Program-made: the position numbers and the translations under genes
Shown: positions 52,701 through 62,200 of the stretch, in pieces
Layout: every line of letters begins with the position of its first letter
Numbering within the stretch: position 1 is the first letter of the stretch
Notes under the pieces: model-generated
The model's database searches: none
The model's input: only the letters and a program-made list of their open reading frames with translations
What the model was told of the DNA's origin: nothing
Assembly: GCA_029256185.1 (NCBI GenBank)
Contig: JAQSYI010000016.1
Coordinates: forward strand, 1-64,000
DNA length: 64,000 bases
Source of the DNA: Paenibacillaceae bacterium
GTDB lineage: Bacteria > Bacillota > Bacilli > Paenibacillales > NBRC-103111
Direction: 5' to 3'

Positions 52701-53822
52701 ATGAAATCATCCGAAGAAAAAGCAATCCCTGCCGCAAACCTTACTCCCATCCAGTGGGCCGAGAAGGGCTGCGAAACCCTCATGCACAAATTCGAGCCTG
52801 AGCTGCTGCCGCCGGACCGGTTCCATTACCATCAAGGCGTGTTCCTGTCAGGAATGGAAAAATGCTGGAGAGAGACAGGGAATGACAAGTTTTATGATTA
52901 TATCAAGCGTTGGGTGGACAGCCTGATCTTGCCCGACGGCAGCATCAGGAAGTTCAATCCCGACGAGCTGGATGATATCCAGCCGGGCGTGCTGCTGTTC
53001 AACCTGTATGAGAAAACCGGGGACGAACGCTACAAAACAGCCCTGCACACCCTTGTTCCCTTGCTGAAATCCTGGGAAAAGAACGCCCAGGGCGGCTTCT
53101 GGCACAAAGGCAGATACCCCAATCAAATGTGGCTGGACGGATTATATATGGCAGGTCCCATTGCCGTACAATTCGGCAGCACCTTCAATCAACCGGAATA
53201 CTTCGACATGATGGCCTTCCAGGCCATTCTGATGGAGGAGCATACCAAGGATTCGCGCACCGGACTGCTCTACCACGGCTGGGATGAATCCAAGCAGGCG
53301 CCTTGGGCTGACCCCGAGACCGGCCTCGCTCCCGAGTTCTGGGGCAGAGCAATCGGCTGGTATCCCGTGGCCCTGCTGGAAATGTTCGATTACCTTCCGG
53401 ATAACCATCCGGATAAAGCCAAGCTTGTGGCCATCCTGCAGGACCTGCTGATTTCCCTGCCCAAATTCCAGGATCAGGCTACAGGGTTGTGGTATCAGGT
53501 AGTGGACAAGGGCGACCAGGCCGATAATTGGCTGGAAAACTCCTGTACCTCCTTATTCGTCCAGGCGATTGCCAAGGCTGTGCGGATGGGTTACCTCGAT
53601 GCCAAGTATATGGAGTCCGCATGGAAGGGTTATCAGGGTGTGATCGATACGCTCAAGTTTGATGATAACGGGAATGTGATTATCGGCAATATCTGCATCG
53701 GGACCGGAATTGGCGACTACGCCCATTACATCGCCCGCCCCACCAGCGAGAACGATCTGCACGGCGTAGGGGCCTTCGTGCTCATGTGCGTGGAGATGAG
53801 CAAGGCCCAGCCTTTATCCTAA
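52701..53822 (+). CDS. GH88/GH105 unsaturated rhamnogalacturonyl hydrolase (YteR/YesR-like)
   Basis: 373 aa cytoplasmic alpha/alpha barrel. Family hallmarks are QMWLDGLYMAGP near residue 143 (catalytic Asp) and HGWDESKQAPWADPETG and FWGRAIGWYPV near 195-225, conserved in YteR and YesR. It removes the unsaturated uronic acid from disaccharides produced by pectate or rhamnogalacturonan lyases. It has a perfect AAGGAGTG site. An AraC regulator is divergent upstream, and the Lpl-type importer lies about 500 bp downstream on the opposite strand. Confidence 0.88.
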   Translation: MKSSEEKAIPAANLTPIQWAEKGCETLMHKFEPELLPPDRFHYHQGVFLSGMEKCWRETGNDKFYDYIKRWVDSLILPDGSIRKFNPDELDDIQPGVLLFNLYEKTGDERYKTALHTLVPLLKSWEKNAQGGFWHKGRYPNQMWLDGLYMAGPIAVQFGSTFNQPEYFDMMAFQAILMEEHTKDSRTGLLYHGWDESKQAPWADPETGLAPEFWGRAIGWYPVALLEMFDYLPDNHPDKAKLVAILQDLLISLPKFQDQATGLWYQVVDKGDQADNWLENSCTSLFVQAIAKAVRMGYLDAKYMESAWKGYQGVIDTLKFDDNGNVIIGNICIGTGIGDYAHYIARPTSENDLHGVGAFVLMCVEMSKAQPLS

Positions 53823-53939
53823 ACGGCAATAACAATCCCCCCCAAAGGTGACGGGATGCTTCGAAGCAAAATCCGGGTGCTTTTGGAGGCGCCCCCGAAT
53901 GGAAAATGCCACAATCCGGCATTTTCGTATTTAAGAAGA

Positions 53940-53973
53940 ACCTGGCGGAAGAACACCGCCAGGTCCTTTTTTT
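53940..53973 (+). terminator. Terminator after GH105 gene
   Basis: ACCTGGCGG pairs with CCGCCAGGT, followed by a T-run. Confidence 0.85.
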
Positions 53974-54023
53974 ACGTTGCCAACGGAGTAACGCCTTACG
54001 GCAGTCCCGCCCCGCTTATCTCC

Positions 54024-54218
54024 TAACGGAAATTTTTTCCGTTATTCCTGCAAATTTATCATTCCTCGCTGTTTTAACGGAAATTTTTTCCGTTATCTCC
54101 TCCTGGTTTCCCCAAAACAGGCATTTTCACCTGGTTTTGAGGGAGTTAACGGAAATTTTTTCCGCTAACTCTCGGTAAATACCGAAAACTGTCCCGATAA
54201 CGGAAATTTTTTCCGTTA
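54024..54218. repeat. Iterated palindrome set (TAACGGAAATTTTTTCCGTTA)
   Basis: Four copies at 54024-54045, 54075-54095, 54146-54168 and 54198-54218. Three are exact; the third has CCGCTAA for the right end. Spacing is irregular (about 30-50 bp). No gene is visible in 53974-54252. Confidence 0.85.
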
Positions 54219-54252
54219 ACCTCGTCCCATGTGCCCCTTGTTCTGATGTGGT

Positions 54253-54292
54253 AAAAGAAGCCGGCGGCCCTCTCTGGCCCCCGGCTTCTCTT
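54253..54292 (-). terminator. Terminator of the sugar ABC operon
   Basis: AGAAGCCGG pairs with CCGGCTTCT; on the minus strand the stem is followed by TTTT. Confidence 0.75.
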
Positions 54293-54314
54293 CTTGCTGC
54301 ATACCTGCTGGGAA

Positions 54315-55898
54315 TTACTTCTTATTCATACTGTCGTACCAAGCTCTGGCCCGCTCCGTCACCTCTGCTCCGCCGTTCTTGTTCCACTTGTCAACAAACT
54401 CCTCGAACTTGCTGATGGGCATAACGCCCAGAATAATATTGGCCATGTATTCCTGGTACATCGTGTGGTTCTTCAGATCAGAGAAGCCTTCGAATATGGA
54501 GGCGGGCATACCGTCTCCGGCAATTGTCTTGCCGAAGGGCTGCATCTCAAGCAGCAGCTTCTCCCGCTGTTGATAAGCAGGCAGCTTGGTAGGGTTAGCG
54601 GAGCTTACCTCCAGCGCCATTTCCTTTTTCACCTGATCCAGGTCCGTAATAAAGCTCGTAAGCGGCCGTGCCTCCTGCTTGGCCGGGTCCGGCGGCAGAA
54701 TAACCGTCTTGCCGTCCTTCACTTCATAATGCATTCCTTCCACACCCAGCAGGGCTTTATCCGCATTCTTCGGGTCCGCCGCCCATTCCAGCAGCTTCAG
54801 CGCATTGATTGTGGTCTGCTCGTTCTTGTTGGCAATGACCCATTGAGGCTTGTTCAATTGTGTCTTGGTTATGAACCCGTTGTATCCCTCAACCTTGGGC
54901 AAGGGCAAGGCGACCAGATTGACATCCTTGTTGACTTTGGCGATGTTCTCTACACGGCCTGCCTGACCATAGTTGATGTGAAAATAATTGCCTACCTTAT
55001 CATTATAAATCTTGGAGGTCCATTCCTCGGACTTATTGAGCAGCGTATTGGGATCAAGCAATTTCTCCGCGTACAGCATCCGGGCGAATTCCAGAGCGGC
55101 CTTCATATTGGGTGTAACCGCCGAGTATGTCAGCTTGCCGTCGTACAAGTCCCACATGGGGTATCCTTCCCACATGGCCACGCCGAACATGCCGAATATA
55201 TGGTCCATCCACCTTCCCTGCTCACGGCCGATCAGAGGAATCTCGTCATTGGGATCTCCGTTGCCGTTGGCATCCTTGTCGCGGAAGGCCTTGAGCACCT
55301 CGACATATTCATCCTTCGTTGCAGGCATCTTCATGCCGACCCGGTCCAGCCAGTCCTTGCGGATATAGGCTCCATAATACGTATAGGTTTGCACCTGAGG
55401 GATATAATAAATTCTTCCCTTCCCGGATATATCGGCAGAGCGGACGATGTCCCACATCTCCTTGGGGATGCGGCTCCAGACACTAGGTGCATACTTGGGC
55501 AGCAGATCCGTCAGATCGGCGAGCGCTCCCTGCTTCATCAGAGCAGTTTCGTTTCCCTTCCACGGCAAGAACAGATCAGGCAGATCGCCTGCAGCAATCC
55601 GTGTATTCAGCCGCTGTACATAAGTGTTGCCGCCATCCCACGGAACGACCGGCATATAGATGCCGATACCCGTATCCTTCTGAATCATCTTGGAATAGGG
55701 ACCGTCCTTCTCCAAGGGTATGGTGGAATTGGTAATATCCCGCCATATCTCAATATACGGTGTGGGGGCGGGAGTTGCCGTTCCGGCGGGCTGCACCTCC
55801 TTCCCTGCTTCCTCCTTCTCCGCACAGCCTGCCGACACACTTGCCGTCAGCATAACGGCTGCCAATACAGCAGCAATCCTTCCATAAACCTTTGCCAT
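54315..55898 (-). CDS. Extracellular sugar-binding lipoprotein (LplA/YtcQ-like)
   Basis: 527 aa from the ATG at 55898 (GAGGGG upstream). The signal peptide ends with the lipobox SVSAGC (Cys25). The mature part belongs to the large substrate-binding proteins of the LplA group: TYYGAYIRKDWLDRVGMK near 150, then DANGNGDPNDEIPLIG near 190. It delivers an oligosaccharide to permeases encoded upstream. It is the last gene of a three-gene operon, 22 bp after the second permease. No ATPase is present here; such transporters share a general MsmX-type ATPase. Confidence 0.9.
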   Translation of the reverse strand: MAKVYGRIAAVLAAVMLTASVSAGCAEKEEAGKEVQPAGTATPAPTPYIEIWRDITNSTIPLEKDGPYSKMIQKDTGIGIYMPVVPWDGGNTYVQRLNTRIAAGDLPDLFLPWKGNETALMKQGALADLTDLLPKYAPSVWSRIPKEMWDIVRSADISGKGRIYYIPQVQTYTYYGAYIRKDWLDRVGMKMPATKDEYVEVLKAFRDKDANGNGDPNDEIPLIGREQGRWMDHIFGMFGVAMWEGYPMWDLYDGKLTYSAVTPNMKAALEFARMLYAEKLLDPNTLLNKSEEWTSKIYNDKVGNYFHINYGQAGRVENIAKVNKDVNLVALPLPKVEGYNGFITKTQLNKPQWVIANKNEQTTINALKLLEWAADPKNADKALLGVEGMHYEVKDGKTVILPPDPAKQEARPLTSFITDLDQVKKEMALEVSSANPTKLPAYQQREKLLLEMQPFGKTIAGDGMPASIFEGFSDLKNHTMYQEYMANIILGVMPISKFEEFVDKWNKNGGAEVTERARAWYDSMNKK

Positions 55899-55920
55899 CT
55901 TCTTAACCCCTCTCACCTAT

Positions 55921-56793
55921 TTATTTCACAGATCCCAGCATAGCCCCTTTGACAAAATGCTTCTGCATAAAAGGGTACACAGCAAGAATTGGAACTGTCG
56001 CAAAAATAACCGTCGCCGCTTTAAGTGTGGCGCTGTTATACGGTATTTCACTGGCCAGAACGGAACCGAAGGTGGCCTCGGGACTGATCATATATTCTCT
56101 GAGCCTGAGCTGAAGGGGATACAAGGCTTGATCCTCGATGAACATCAACGGATGCATGAATTGATTCCAGAGCAGCACCGCGTAGAAGATTCCCAGCGTA
56201 GCCAGCACAGCCTTGGATAAGGGCAGTACGATTCTGAACAGCATCTGGAAGTGTCCGCAGCCCTCCAATTGTGCCGATTCCTCCAGCTCCTTGGGGAGCT
56301 CCCGGAAGAAGGTCCTCATGATAATCAGATTATAAGCGGTCAGCAATTGGGGGACGATAAGCACCCAGAAATTATTATAGAAGCCCAACTGCTTGACTGT
56401 AAGGAAATACGGAATGATGGGGTAACGGAAAATCATCGTGATAATCACCATAACAGCCAGGAATTTCGCCGGCAAAAATTCCCGCTTGGCCATAGGATAG
56501 GCCATTAAAGCGGTGATGAGCAAGCACATCAATGTACCTCCTGCAGTAACGAACACTGTCAGGCCAAAGGATCTCCACAAAGGGGGACGCCCCAGAATCT
56601 GCACCCATGATGCAGTAGTGAACTCCTGGGGCCACAGGAACACGCGGCCTGCATCCACGGCATAGGGAGAACTGAACGAGGTGGCCACCACCTTAAGCAG
56701 CGGTACGAGCATCATGAAACCAAGCACGCCGAGCAACACCATATTCGTAAGACGAAACAGCCTTTCACCGAAGGATTCATGCATGGCTTTCAT
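55921..56793 (-). CDS. Carbohydrate ABC permease (LplC/YtcP-like)
   Basis: 290 aa with six membrane helices. The EAA docking loop is EESAQLEGCGHFQMLFRIVLP near residue 170, ending with the usual PFMQKHFVKGAMLGSVK tail. It partners with the LplB-like permease, whose stop lies just 1 bp upstream of this start. The substrate is probably a pectin-derived oligosaccharide, by proximity to GH105; this is inference. Confidence 0.92.
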   Translation of the reverse strand: MKAMHESFGERLFRLTNMVLLGVLGFMMLVPLLKVVATSFSSPYAVDAGRVFLWPQEFTTASWVQILGRPPLWRSFGLTVFVTAGGTLMCLLITALMAYPMAKREFLPAKFLAVMVIITMIFRYPIIPYFLTVKQLGFYNNFWVLIVPQLLTAYNLIIMRTFFRELPKELEESAQLEGCGHFQMLFRIVLPLSKAVLATLGIFYAVLLWNQFMHPLMFIEDQALYPLQLRLREYMISPEATFGSVLASEIPYNSATLKAATVIFATVPILAVYPFMQKHFVKGAMLGSVK

Positions 56794-56794
56794 A

Positions 56795-57766
56795 CTAGAA
56801 CAACCCCCCGTCCTGCTGGTAGCGCTTGGCCAGCCCGTTAAAGACTATGACCATCACCAGACCGATCAGCGATTGGAAGATGCCGATGGCAGTAGTGGCG
56901 CTGTATTGGCCCTCCACAATCCCTACCCGGTAGACATACGTATCGATAATATCCCCCACTCTGTAAGTCATAGGCGTCAGCAGATTGTATATTTGCTCGA
57001 AGCTCAGATCAAGGAAGCGGCCGATCTGCAGCAGGAATAATACAATGACAGTGGGCATGATCAGCGGCAGGGTGATGCTGAAGATTTGCCGGATGCGGCC
57101 GGCGCCGTCCATCCGCGCCGATTCATAAACCTCGGGATTAATGCCGGCAATCGCCGCCAGCAGCACGATGGTGCCCCAGCCCGCGTCTCTCCAGATGGAG
57201 GTCAGCACCACAATGCCGCGAAAATACCGGGCCTCCTGCAGATACAAGATAGGCTCTAATCCGAACCATTCCCGCAAGGAGTTCACGATTCCATTGTTCG
57301 ACAGCACATCAAATGTGATGCCGGCAATGATCACCCAGGAGAAAAAATGGGGAATATAATAGATGGTCTGAAGCGTGCGTTTATAGAGCATGTGGCCCAC
57401 TTCATTAAACATAAGCGCCAAGAGAATCGGGAACGGGAACACAAACAGCAGATTGTATGCGCCGACAAACAACGTGTTGGAGAAGACCCTCCAGAAGTTG
57501 GAATATTCGAAAAACGCCTGGAAATTTTTCAAGCCCACCCACGGACTCTCCATTATGCCCTTGAAAACCATATAATCCTGAAAGGCGATGACCGACCCGG
57601 CCAACGGAACATAACGGAACAGGATAAAAAAAAGGAAGCCGGGCAACGCCATCACGTACAGCGGCCAGAACCTTTTCAAATTGTGAAGCAACCCTTGCCG
57701 CTTGGGAACGTATGCGGTACTCTTCGCTCCCGGAACAGCCTGGTGCATCACTTGATTGGATTGCAT
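56795..57766 (-). CDS. Carbohydrate ABC permease (LplB/YteP-like)
   Basis: 323 aa with six membrane helices and the EAA loop ESARMDGAGRIRQIFSITLP near residue 215. First gene of the importer operon and divergent from the YesM/YesN two-component pair. The ATG at 57766 has GGGATTAG upstream. The region 57767-57974 holds the divergent promoters. Confidence 0.92.
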   Translation of the reverse strand: MQSNQVMHQAVPGAKSTAYVPKRQGLLHNLKRFWPLYVMALPGFLFFILFRYVPLAGSVIAFQDYMVFKGIMESPWVGLKNFQAFFEYSNFWRVFSNTLFVGAYNLLFVFPFPILLALMFNEVGHMLYKRTLQTIYYIPHFFSWVIIAGITFDVLSNNGIVNSLREWFGLEPILYLQEARYFRGIVVLTSIWRDAGWGTIVLLAAIAGINPEVYESARMDGAGRIRQIFSITLPLIMPTVIVLFLLQIGRFLDLSFEQIYNLLTPMTYRVGDIIDTYVYRVGIVEGQYSATTAIGIFQSLIGLVMVIVFNGLAKRYQQDGGLF

Positions 57767-57974
57767 GCTAATCCCTGCTTTCTGTCTGCATTTTTGTTCA
57801 CGCTTTCATTATAAGCGGGGATGCTTCTGTCTACGATAAGACATCCTTGGCTGTTTAGGGGGACATTTTATATCTTTGCCGTCCTCCTGCATCTCTGCAT
57901 ATTGCCACAAGCTCTGCTTCTGACTATAATCGAATTGCCGAACCCGAACCGGACACCCTGCGAGGAGGACTCTG

Positions 57975-59762
57975 ATGCTGCGCCAGTGGTATACAATGGT
58001 ATTTCCATGGAAACGCAAGTTTTCCACCAAGCTGTTCTTCAGTCATCTGCTGCTGTGCATTGTACCCGTTCTTATTCTTACCCATGTATTCTACAGCCAG
58101 TCCAAGCAGCAAATTCAGGGCGCTGCAACCGACTTTCTGCAGATGTTCACCTCTCAGGTATCCGTTTCCTTCAACAGTTACATGTCCCACCTGGAGAATA
58201 TTTCCCGGACCATCTATAACGATTATGACATGATTGCTTTCCTGGGCAAAGAAGCTTCGTATGGCCCTACGGAGCAGATCCGGTACCACCTGATCATCAA
58301 CCGCCAACTGTCCCAGTTTATGACGGAGCTGCCCTCACTCCAGGGCGCTGCAGTCCTGTCCGAATCAGGACTTGTCTATAACAACGGCTATATGCCGGAT
58401 GTGACGTCCTACAAAGGCCAGTGGGAGGAATGGCTGGAGCAGATCCGCAAGGCCAACGGCAAGTTCGTGGTACTGCCGGCTCACAACCAAATTTATTTGA
58501 ACTCGGGAACCGTCGCCAATGTATTCTCCGCCGGGCGCTTGATCCAGGATATCGAAGGGCGGCGGGCCGGTATCCTGCTGTTCCAGATCTCCCCGAACAA
58601 GCTGATTGCCAACGACAAGAATATAGACCGGGTGGCGCAGCAATATAACACCAGGCTGATTGTAAGCCTTCATGCCGACAGACTCATCTATGACTCCGAA
58701 CAGAGTCCCGACTTTCACCCCAATGCCGCTATAGCCCATATTGATTCACGCAAGCATCTGCTTGTGAAGGACGATTCCTCCAGCCTGCAGGTTACCCTGT
58801 CCGTCCCTTATAAGGAGCTGGACAAGAAGCTGCAGATCTACCGGAGACTGGCTATCGTGATCGGCGCTGTCGTCCTTGCCGCCATCACCCTGTTCTCCAT
58901 GCTGCTCAGTTATCAGATTACCAAGCCCATACACAGGATGATCATGAATATGCGGCATGTGGAGGAGGGTACCTACCGGCCCATCTCAAGCGGCGGCGCC
59001 AGCATTGAGCTGGAGCTGCTTACCGCCAATTACAACAACATGATCAAGGAAATCAAGCATATGATCGAGGTGGTCTACGAAGCAAGAATCAAGCAGAATG
59101 AAGCCAAATTTCTGGCGCTGCAGAGTCAGATCAATCCCCACTGGCTGTACAACACCTTGGAATCCATCCGCATGAAAGCGCATTTATCCAATAGTCCGGA
59201 GGTAGCGCTGATGGTGAAGTATTTGGGAAGGATGTTCCAGATGGCTTTGTCCTCCAAGAAGAATAACACGGTGGAGGATGAGTTGGAGTACGTCCGCGTC
59301 TATCTGCATCTCCAGAATCTGCGGTTTGACAACCGGTTTGAGTTGGAAGAGCGGCTGCCTGACAATCTGCTGAAACTTCCCGTGATCCCGCTGATCTTCC
59401 AGCCGGTTATCGAGAACAGTATTAAACACGCCTTCGTGGACCAGACAAGAAAATATAGCATTGTCATCACCGGAGCAATGGACCAGGACACGGCAATCAT
59501 CCGGATTGAAGATAACGGCCGTGGGATGCCGGAGGAGCGTCTGAGCCACATCCAGACCCTTCTGCTTCATACCGAAGTACCTGATGAATCCTCCGGAAGC
59601 TCGCTTGGTCTCAGGAATATCCAGGAGCGCCTGCAGCTTCAGTATGGCAAGAGATACGGCCTCTCGATTCATTCCTCCTCACAGGGAGGCACAACCATTC
59701 GTATTCAAATTCCCAAAGACAAGAAGGAGGAGTCCGATGTACAAGGTCCTGCTGGTGGATGA
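57975..59762 (+). CDS. yesM: YesM-type sensor histidine kinase
   Basis: 595 aa. One membrane helix at residues about 18-40, an extracellular sensor region (about 45-290), a second helix (about 295-316), HAMP (316-370), then the His_kinase domain with QINPHWLYNTLESIRMK near 385 (phosphorylated His) and a HATPase region with NSIKHAF, DNGRGMP and GLRNIQERL. The second motif reads HWLYN, not the usual HFLYN. The ATG follows GAGGAGG. The gene is divergent from the sugar importer and overlaps the regulator gene by 26 bp. It presumably senses the sugar handled by that importer. Confidence 0.93.
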   Translation: MLRQWYTMVFPWKRKFSTKLFFSHLLLCIVPVLILTHVFYSQSKQQIQGAATDFLQMFTSQVSVSFNSYMSHLENISRTIYNDYDMIAFLGKEASYGPTEQIRYHLIINRQLSQFMTELPSLQGAAVLSESGLVYNNGYMPDVTSYKGQWEEWLEQIRKANGKFVVLPAHNQIYLNSGTVANVFSAGRLIQDIEGRRAGILLFQISPNKLIANDKNIDRVAQQYNTRLIVSLHADRLIYDSEQSPDFHPNAAIAHIDSRKHLLVKDDSSSLQVTLSVPYKELDKKLQIYRRLAIVIGAVVLAAITLFSMLLSYQITKPIHRMIMNMRHVEEGTYRPISSGGASIELELLTANYNNMIKEIKHMIEVVYEARIKQNEAKFLALQSQINPHWLYNTLESIRMKAHLSNSPEVALMVKYLGRMFQMALSSKKNNTVEDELEYVRVYLHLQNLRFDNRFELEERLPDNLLKLPVIPLIFQPVIENSIKHAFVDQTRKYSIVITGAMDQDTAIIRIEDNGRGMPEERLSHIQTLLLHTEVPDESSGSSLGLRNIQERLQLQYGKRYGLSIHSSSQGGTTIRIQIPKDKKEESDVQGPAGG

Positions 59763-60522
59763 CGAGCCGGCCATTACCGAAGGGTTGGCAAGCTTGATCA
59801 ATTGGGATGCTTACGGATTCACTGTGGCGCACAGAGCGAACAACGGCCTGGCGGGATTGGACGCTGTTATAGCGGCACAGCCCGATCTTGTCGTGACGGA
59901 TATCCGCATGCCGGAGATGGATGGCTTGGAAATGATCAAGGCATTGAAACAGGCTGGAGCGGCTTGCCATTTCATAATATTAAGCGGCTACTCGGAGTTT
60001 GAATACGCCAAGCAGGCCATGCGGCTGGGTGTAAGGCATTATGTGCTGAAGCCGGTGGAAGAAAGCGAGCTGGAGTCCTGTCTCGAACTGGTGGCTGCCG
60101 CGCTGGACCAGGAACGCCAATATGGGGCCAATAAAGGGCAGACTCCTGTTTTTCCGGGACAAGGCGCGGAGGGAAGCGACTATGAATTTCACACCAACAA
60201 CCGCAACGGGCTGATGGAGGAGCTGAAGGGCTATATCCACAAAAACTTCCGTGAGGAGCTGACCTTGAACCATCTGGCTGAGCATTTTTTCATTAACCCC
60301 TATTACTTAAGCAAATTTTTCAAGAAAAAAACCGGAGCAACTTTTCTCGCTTATTTGACCAAAGTGCGCATTGAGCATGCCAAGCATCTTCTGGCCAGCA
60401 CGGACATGAAGATTTACGAAGTGAGCGAACGGGTCGGATATAAGGATACCAAGTATTTCAGCAAGATCTTCGAGAAGACCGTCGGTAAAAAGCCCAGTGA
60501 ATACCGGTCGGCATTCTCTTAA
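59737..60522 (+). CDS. yesN: YesN-type response regulator with AraC domain
   Basis: 261 aa. The receiver domain starts MYKVLLVDDEPAI (Asp9, Asp10); the phosphoacceptor is Asp54 in VTDIRMPEMDGLEM and the Lys lies in YVLKPVEE near 104. The C-terminal AraC-type DNA-binding domain (about 160-261) has two HTH motifs ending in KYFSKIFEKTVGKKPSEYR. I start at the ATG at 59737, 26 bp inside yesM, with GGAGGAG upstream, not the long frame from 59584. It likely activates the importer operon. Confidence 0.93.
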   Translation: MYKVLLVDDEPAITEGLASLINWDAYGFTVAHRANNGLAGLDAVIAAQPDLVVTDIRMPEMDGLEMIKALKQAGAACHFIILSGYSEFEYAKQAMRLGVRHYVLKPVEESELESCLELVAAALDQERQYGANKGQTPVFPGQGAEGSDYEFHTNNRNGLMEELKGYIHKNFREELTLNHLAEHFFINPYYLSKFFKKKTGATFLAYLTKVRIEHAKHLLASTDMKIYEVSERVGYKDTKYFSKIFEKTVGKKPSEYRSAFS

Positions 60523-60730
60523 ACTTGCGGAGACCGGCATGCGGGGCAGCTTCAGGAGATCGGCACGGGGGGCAGCTTCCGAAAGATGCGGCATGCGGGG
60601 CAGTCGGCTTGAAGCCGGTCAAATGGGGGGAGGCTTTCGAAAAACTTGCAGTTCCTCCGCTCCTTATGCTTAAATGAAAACAATTGGCAAGCAGCCATGC
60701 TGCACCATCTGTGACAGGAGCGTGAATGAT

Positions 60731-61681
60731 TTGACAGAGAAACAATTTAAACCCACCCGGATCGCCGTAATCGGGACAGGCGCGGTAGGCTCTACCACCG
60801 CCTATACCCTTCTGCTGCACAAGCGGATGTCCGAATTGGTGTTAATTGATGTGAATAAGGACAAGGCCCGGGGCGATGCCCTGGACATGAACCACGGACT
60901 GCCCTTCGTGGGCAATGTCCGCGTATGGGCAGGGGACTATCCGGACTGCAAGGACGCGGATATTATCGTCGTCACCGCAGGCGCTGCGCAGAAGCCCGGA
61001 GAAACCCGGCAGGATCTGCTCCTGCGCAACGTGAAGATCTTTGAGAGCATCATCGAGAACGTAACCAAGTACAACAACAGCGGCATCCTGCTGATTGCCA
61101 CCAACCCGGTGGATGTGCTGTCCTACTTCTCCTGGAAGAAATCAGGCTGGCCCGCCAACCGGGTAATCGGCTCCGGGACCTTGCTGGACAGCGCCCGCTT
61201 CCGCTACCTGATTGCCGAGGAGCTGGCCATTGATCCCCGCAGCGTGCACGCCCATATCATCGGGGAGCACGGGGATACGGAGCTGCCGGTGTGGAGCCGC
61301 GCCAATGTGGCGGGTATCCAGGTGGATCTGTCGGAGGAGAAGCAGGCCGAGATATTCAAGGATACCAAGGACGCGGCTTATGAGATCATCAATGCCAAAG
61401 GCGCAACCTTCTATGCGATTGCCCTGGCGCTGGACCGGATCTGCGCCGCGATTCTGCGCAACGAGTCCTCGGTGCTGACCGTCTCCACCTTATTGGACGG
61501 AACATACGGAGTGGATGATGTCTATCTGGGCATCCCCTGCATCGTCGATCACAGCGGCGTGCGCCGCGTGCTGGATCTGGAGTTGAACGACAAGGAGCAG
61601 GAGCTGCTCCGCAAGTCCGCCCAAACCCTGAAGGGGCTTATAGCCGACTGCAGCGCCAGCTGGAAGGATGATGAACAATGA
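60731..61681 (+). CDS. ldh: L-lactate dehydrogenase
   Basis: 316 aa NAD-dependent enzyme that interconverts pyruvate and L-lactate. The Rossmann motif GTGAVGST (near residue 15) is followed by the Asp NAD selector (LIDVNKDK). The specificity loop reads GAAQKPGETR, with Gln where malate dehydrogenase has Arg, so lactate is supported. The catalytic His lies in GEHGDTELPVW near 180. I chose TTG at 60731, 9 nt from AGGAG, as start; a GTG at 60722 is the alternative and would sit too near that site. It overlaps the YycC gene by 4 bp. Confidence 0.93.
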   Translation: MTEKQFKPTRIAVIGTGAVGSTTAYTLLLHKRMSELVLIDVNKDKARGDALDMNHGLPFVGNVRVWAGDYPDCKDADIIVVTAGAAQKPGETRQDLLLRNVKIFESIIENVTKYNNSGILLIATNPVDVLSYFSWKKSGWPANRVIGSGTLLDSARFRYLIAEELAIDPRSVHAHIIGEHGDTELPVWSRANVAGIQVDLSEEKQAEIFKDTKDAAYEIINAKGATFYAIALALDRICAAILRNESSVLTVSTLLDGTYGVDDVYLGIPCIVDHSGVRRVLDLELNDKEQELLRKSAQTLKGLIADCSASWKDDEQ

Positions 61682-61929
61682 AGCCCAATCAGATATCCGC
61701 GGAAACGGCTCTGAAGCTGTCGGAGATGCTGAAGGTGCCGGTGGAGCATCTCATGCACATGCCCAAGCATATCCTGCTTGCGAAGATGGCTGAGCTGGCC
61801 GCCCAGATGCCCGCCAAGGACGACGCTGCCGGGGGAGCCACGCCTCCCGGCGGGGTGGCGGATACTCCCGGTAACCGGGACACCCCCGACACTCCGGACA
61901 CCTCGGACAGCCGGGACGGCGGCCATTGA
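61678..61929 (+). CDS. yycC: YycC-like small protein with acidic tail
   Basis: 83 aa. The first 45 residues match YycC: KPNQISAETALKLSEMLKVP and VEHLMHMPKHILLAKMAEL. A low-complexity tail follows that is rich in Pro, Gly, Thr and Asp (DTPDTPDTSD), longer than in B. subtilis YycC (about 50 aa). Function is unknown. Its ATG overlaps the ldh stop by 4 bp (ATGA), and the next small gene starts 1 bp after its stop, so all three are one operon. Confidence 0.82.
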   Translation: MKPNQISAETALKLSEMLKVPVEHLMHMPKHILLAKMAELAAQMPAKDDAAGGATPPGGVADTPGNRDTPDTPDTSDSRDGGH

Positions 61930-61930
61930 C

Positions 61931-62161
61931 ATGATCCCTTTCTCTCATACATGGCCCTACGAAACCATCCGGCAAGACATCTATGTGGATTCCTGCCCCT
62001 TCTGTCAGGCCGAACAGGTGCTGCTGCCCCTTAAGGTCAAGGACCTTAAGCCGATCCAGGAGGGGCGCAAGCGGCTGCTTGTCTTCCCTTGCTGCCATGG
62101 CTCGCTTACGGTCATCGATGTGGACCGGGATTACCTGCTCAGCGACAGGAAGCTGAGGTAG
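61931..62161 (+). CDS. Small cysteine-containing protein, uncharacterised
   Basis: 76 aa from ATG 61931. It contains a CPFC pair (residues about 24-27) and a CC pair near 56 in LVFPCCHGS, which could bind zinc. Positioned directly after yycC, as in other Bacilli where a small protein follows it. I do not recognise the family. Likely cotranscribed with ldh and yycC. Confidence 0.6.
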   Translation: MIPFSHTWPYETIRQDIYVDSCPFCQAEQVLLPLKVKDLKPIQEGRKRLLVFPCCHGSLTVIDVDRDYLLSDRKLR

Positions 62162-62200
62162 CACCGTTTTATACAAGCCAAGTCCGAGCCTTGTTATTCG

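Noticed and set aside
54024..54218. CRISPR array
   Set aside because: Repeats are 21-bp full palindromes, only four, with irregular gaps and no cas genes.
54294..55943. 549-aa plus-strand open frame
   Set aside because: Antisense shadow of the LplA-type lipoprotein gene.
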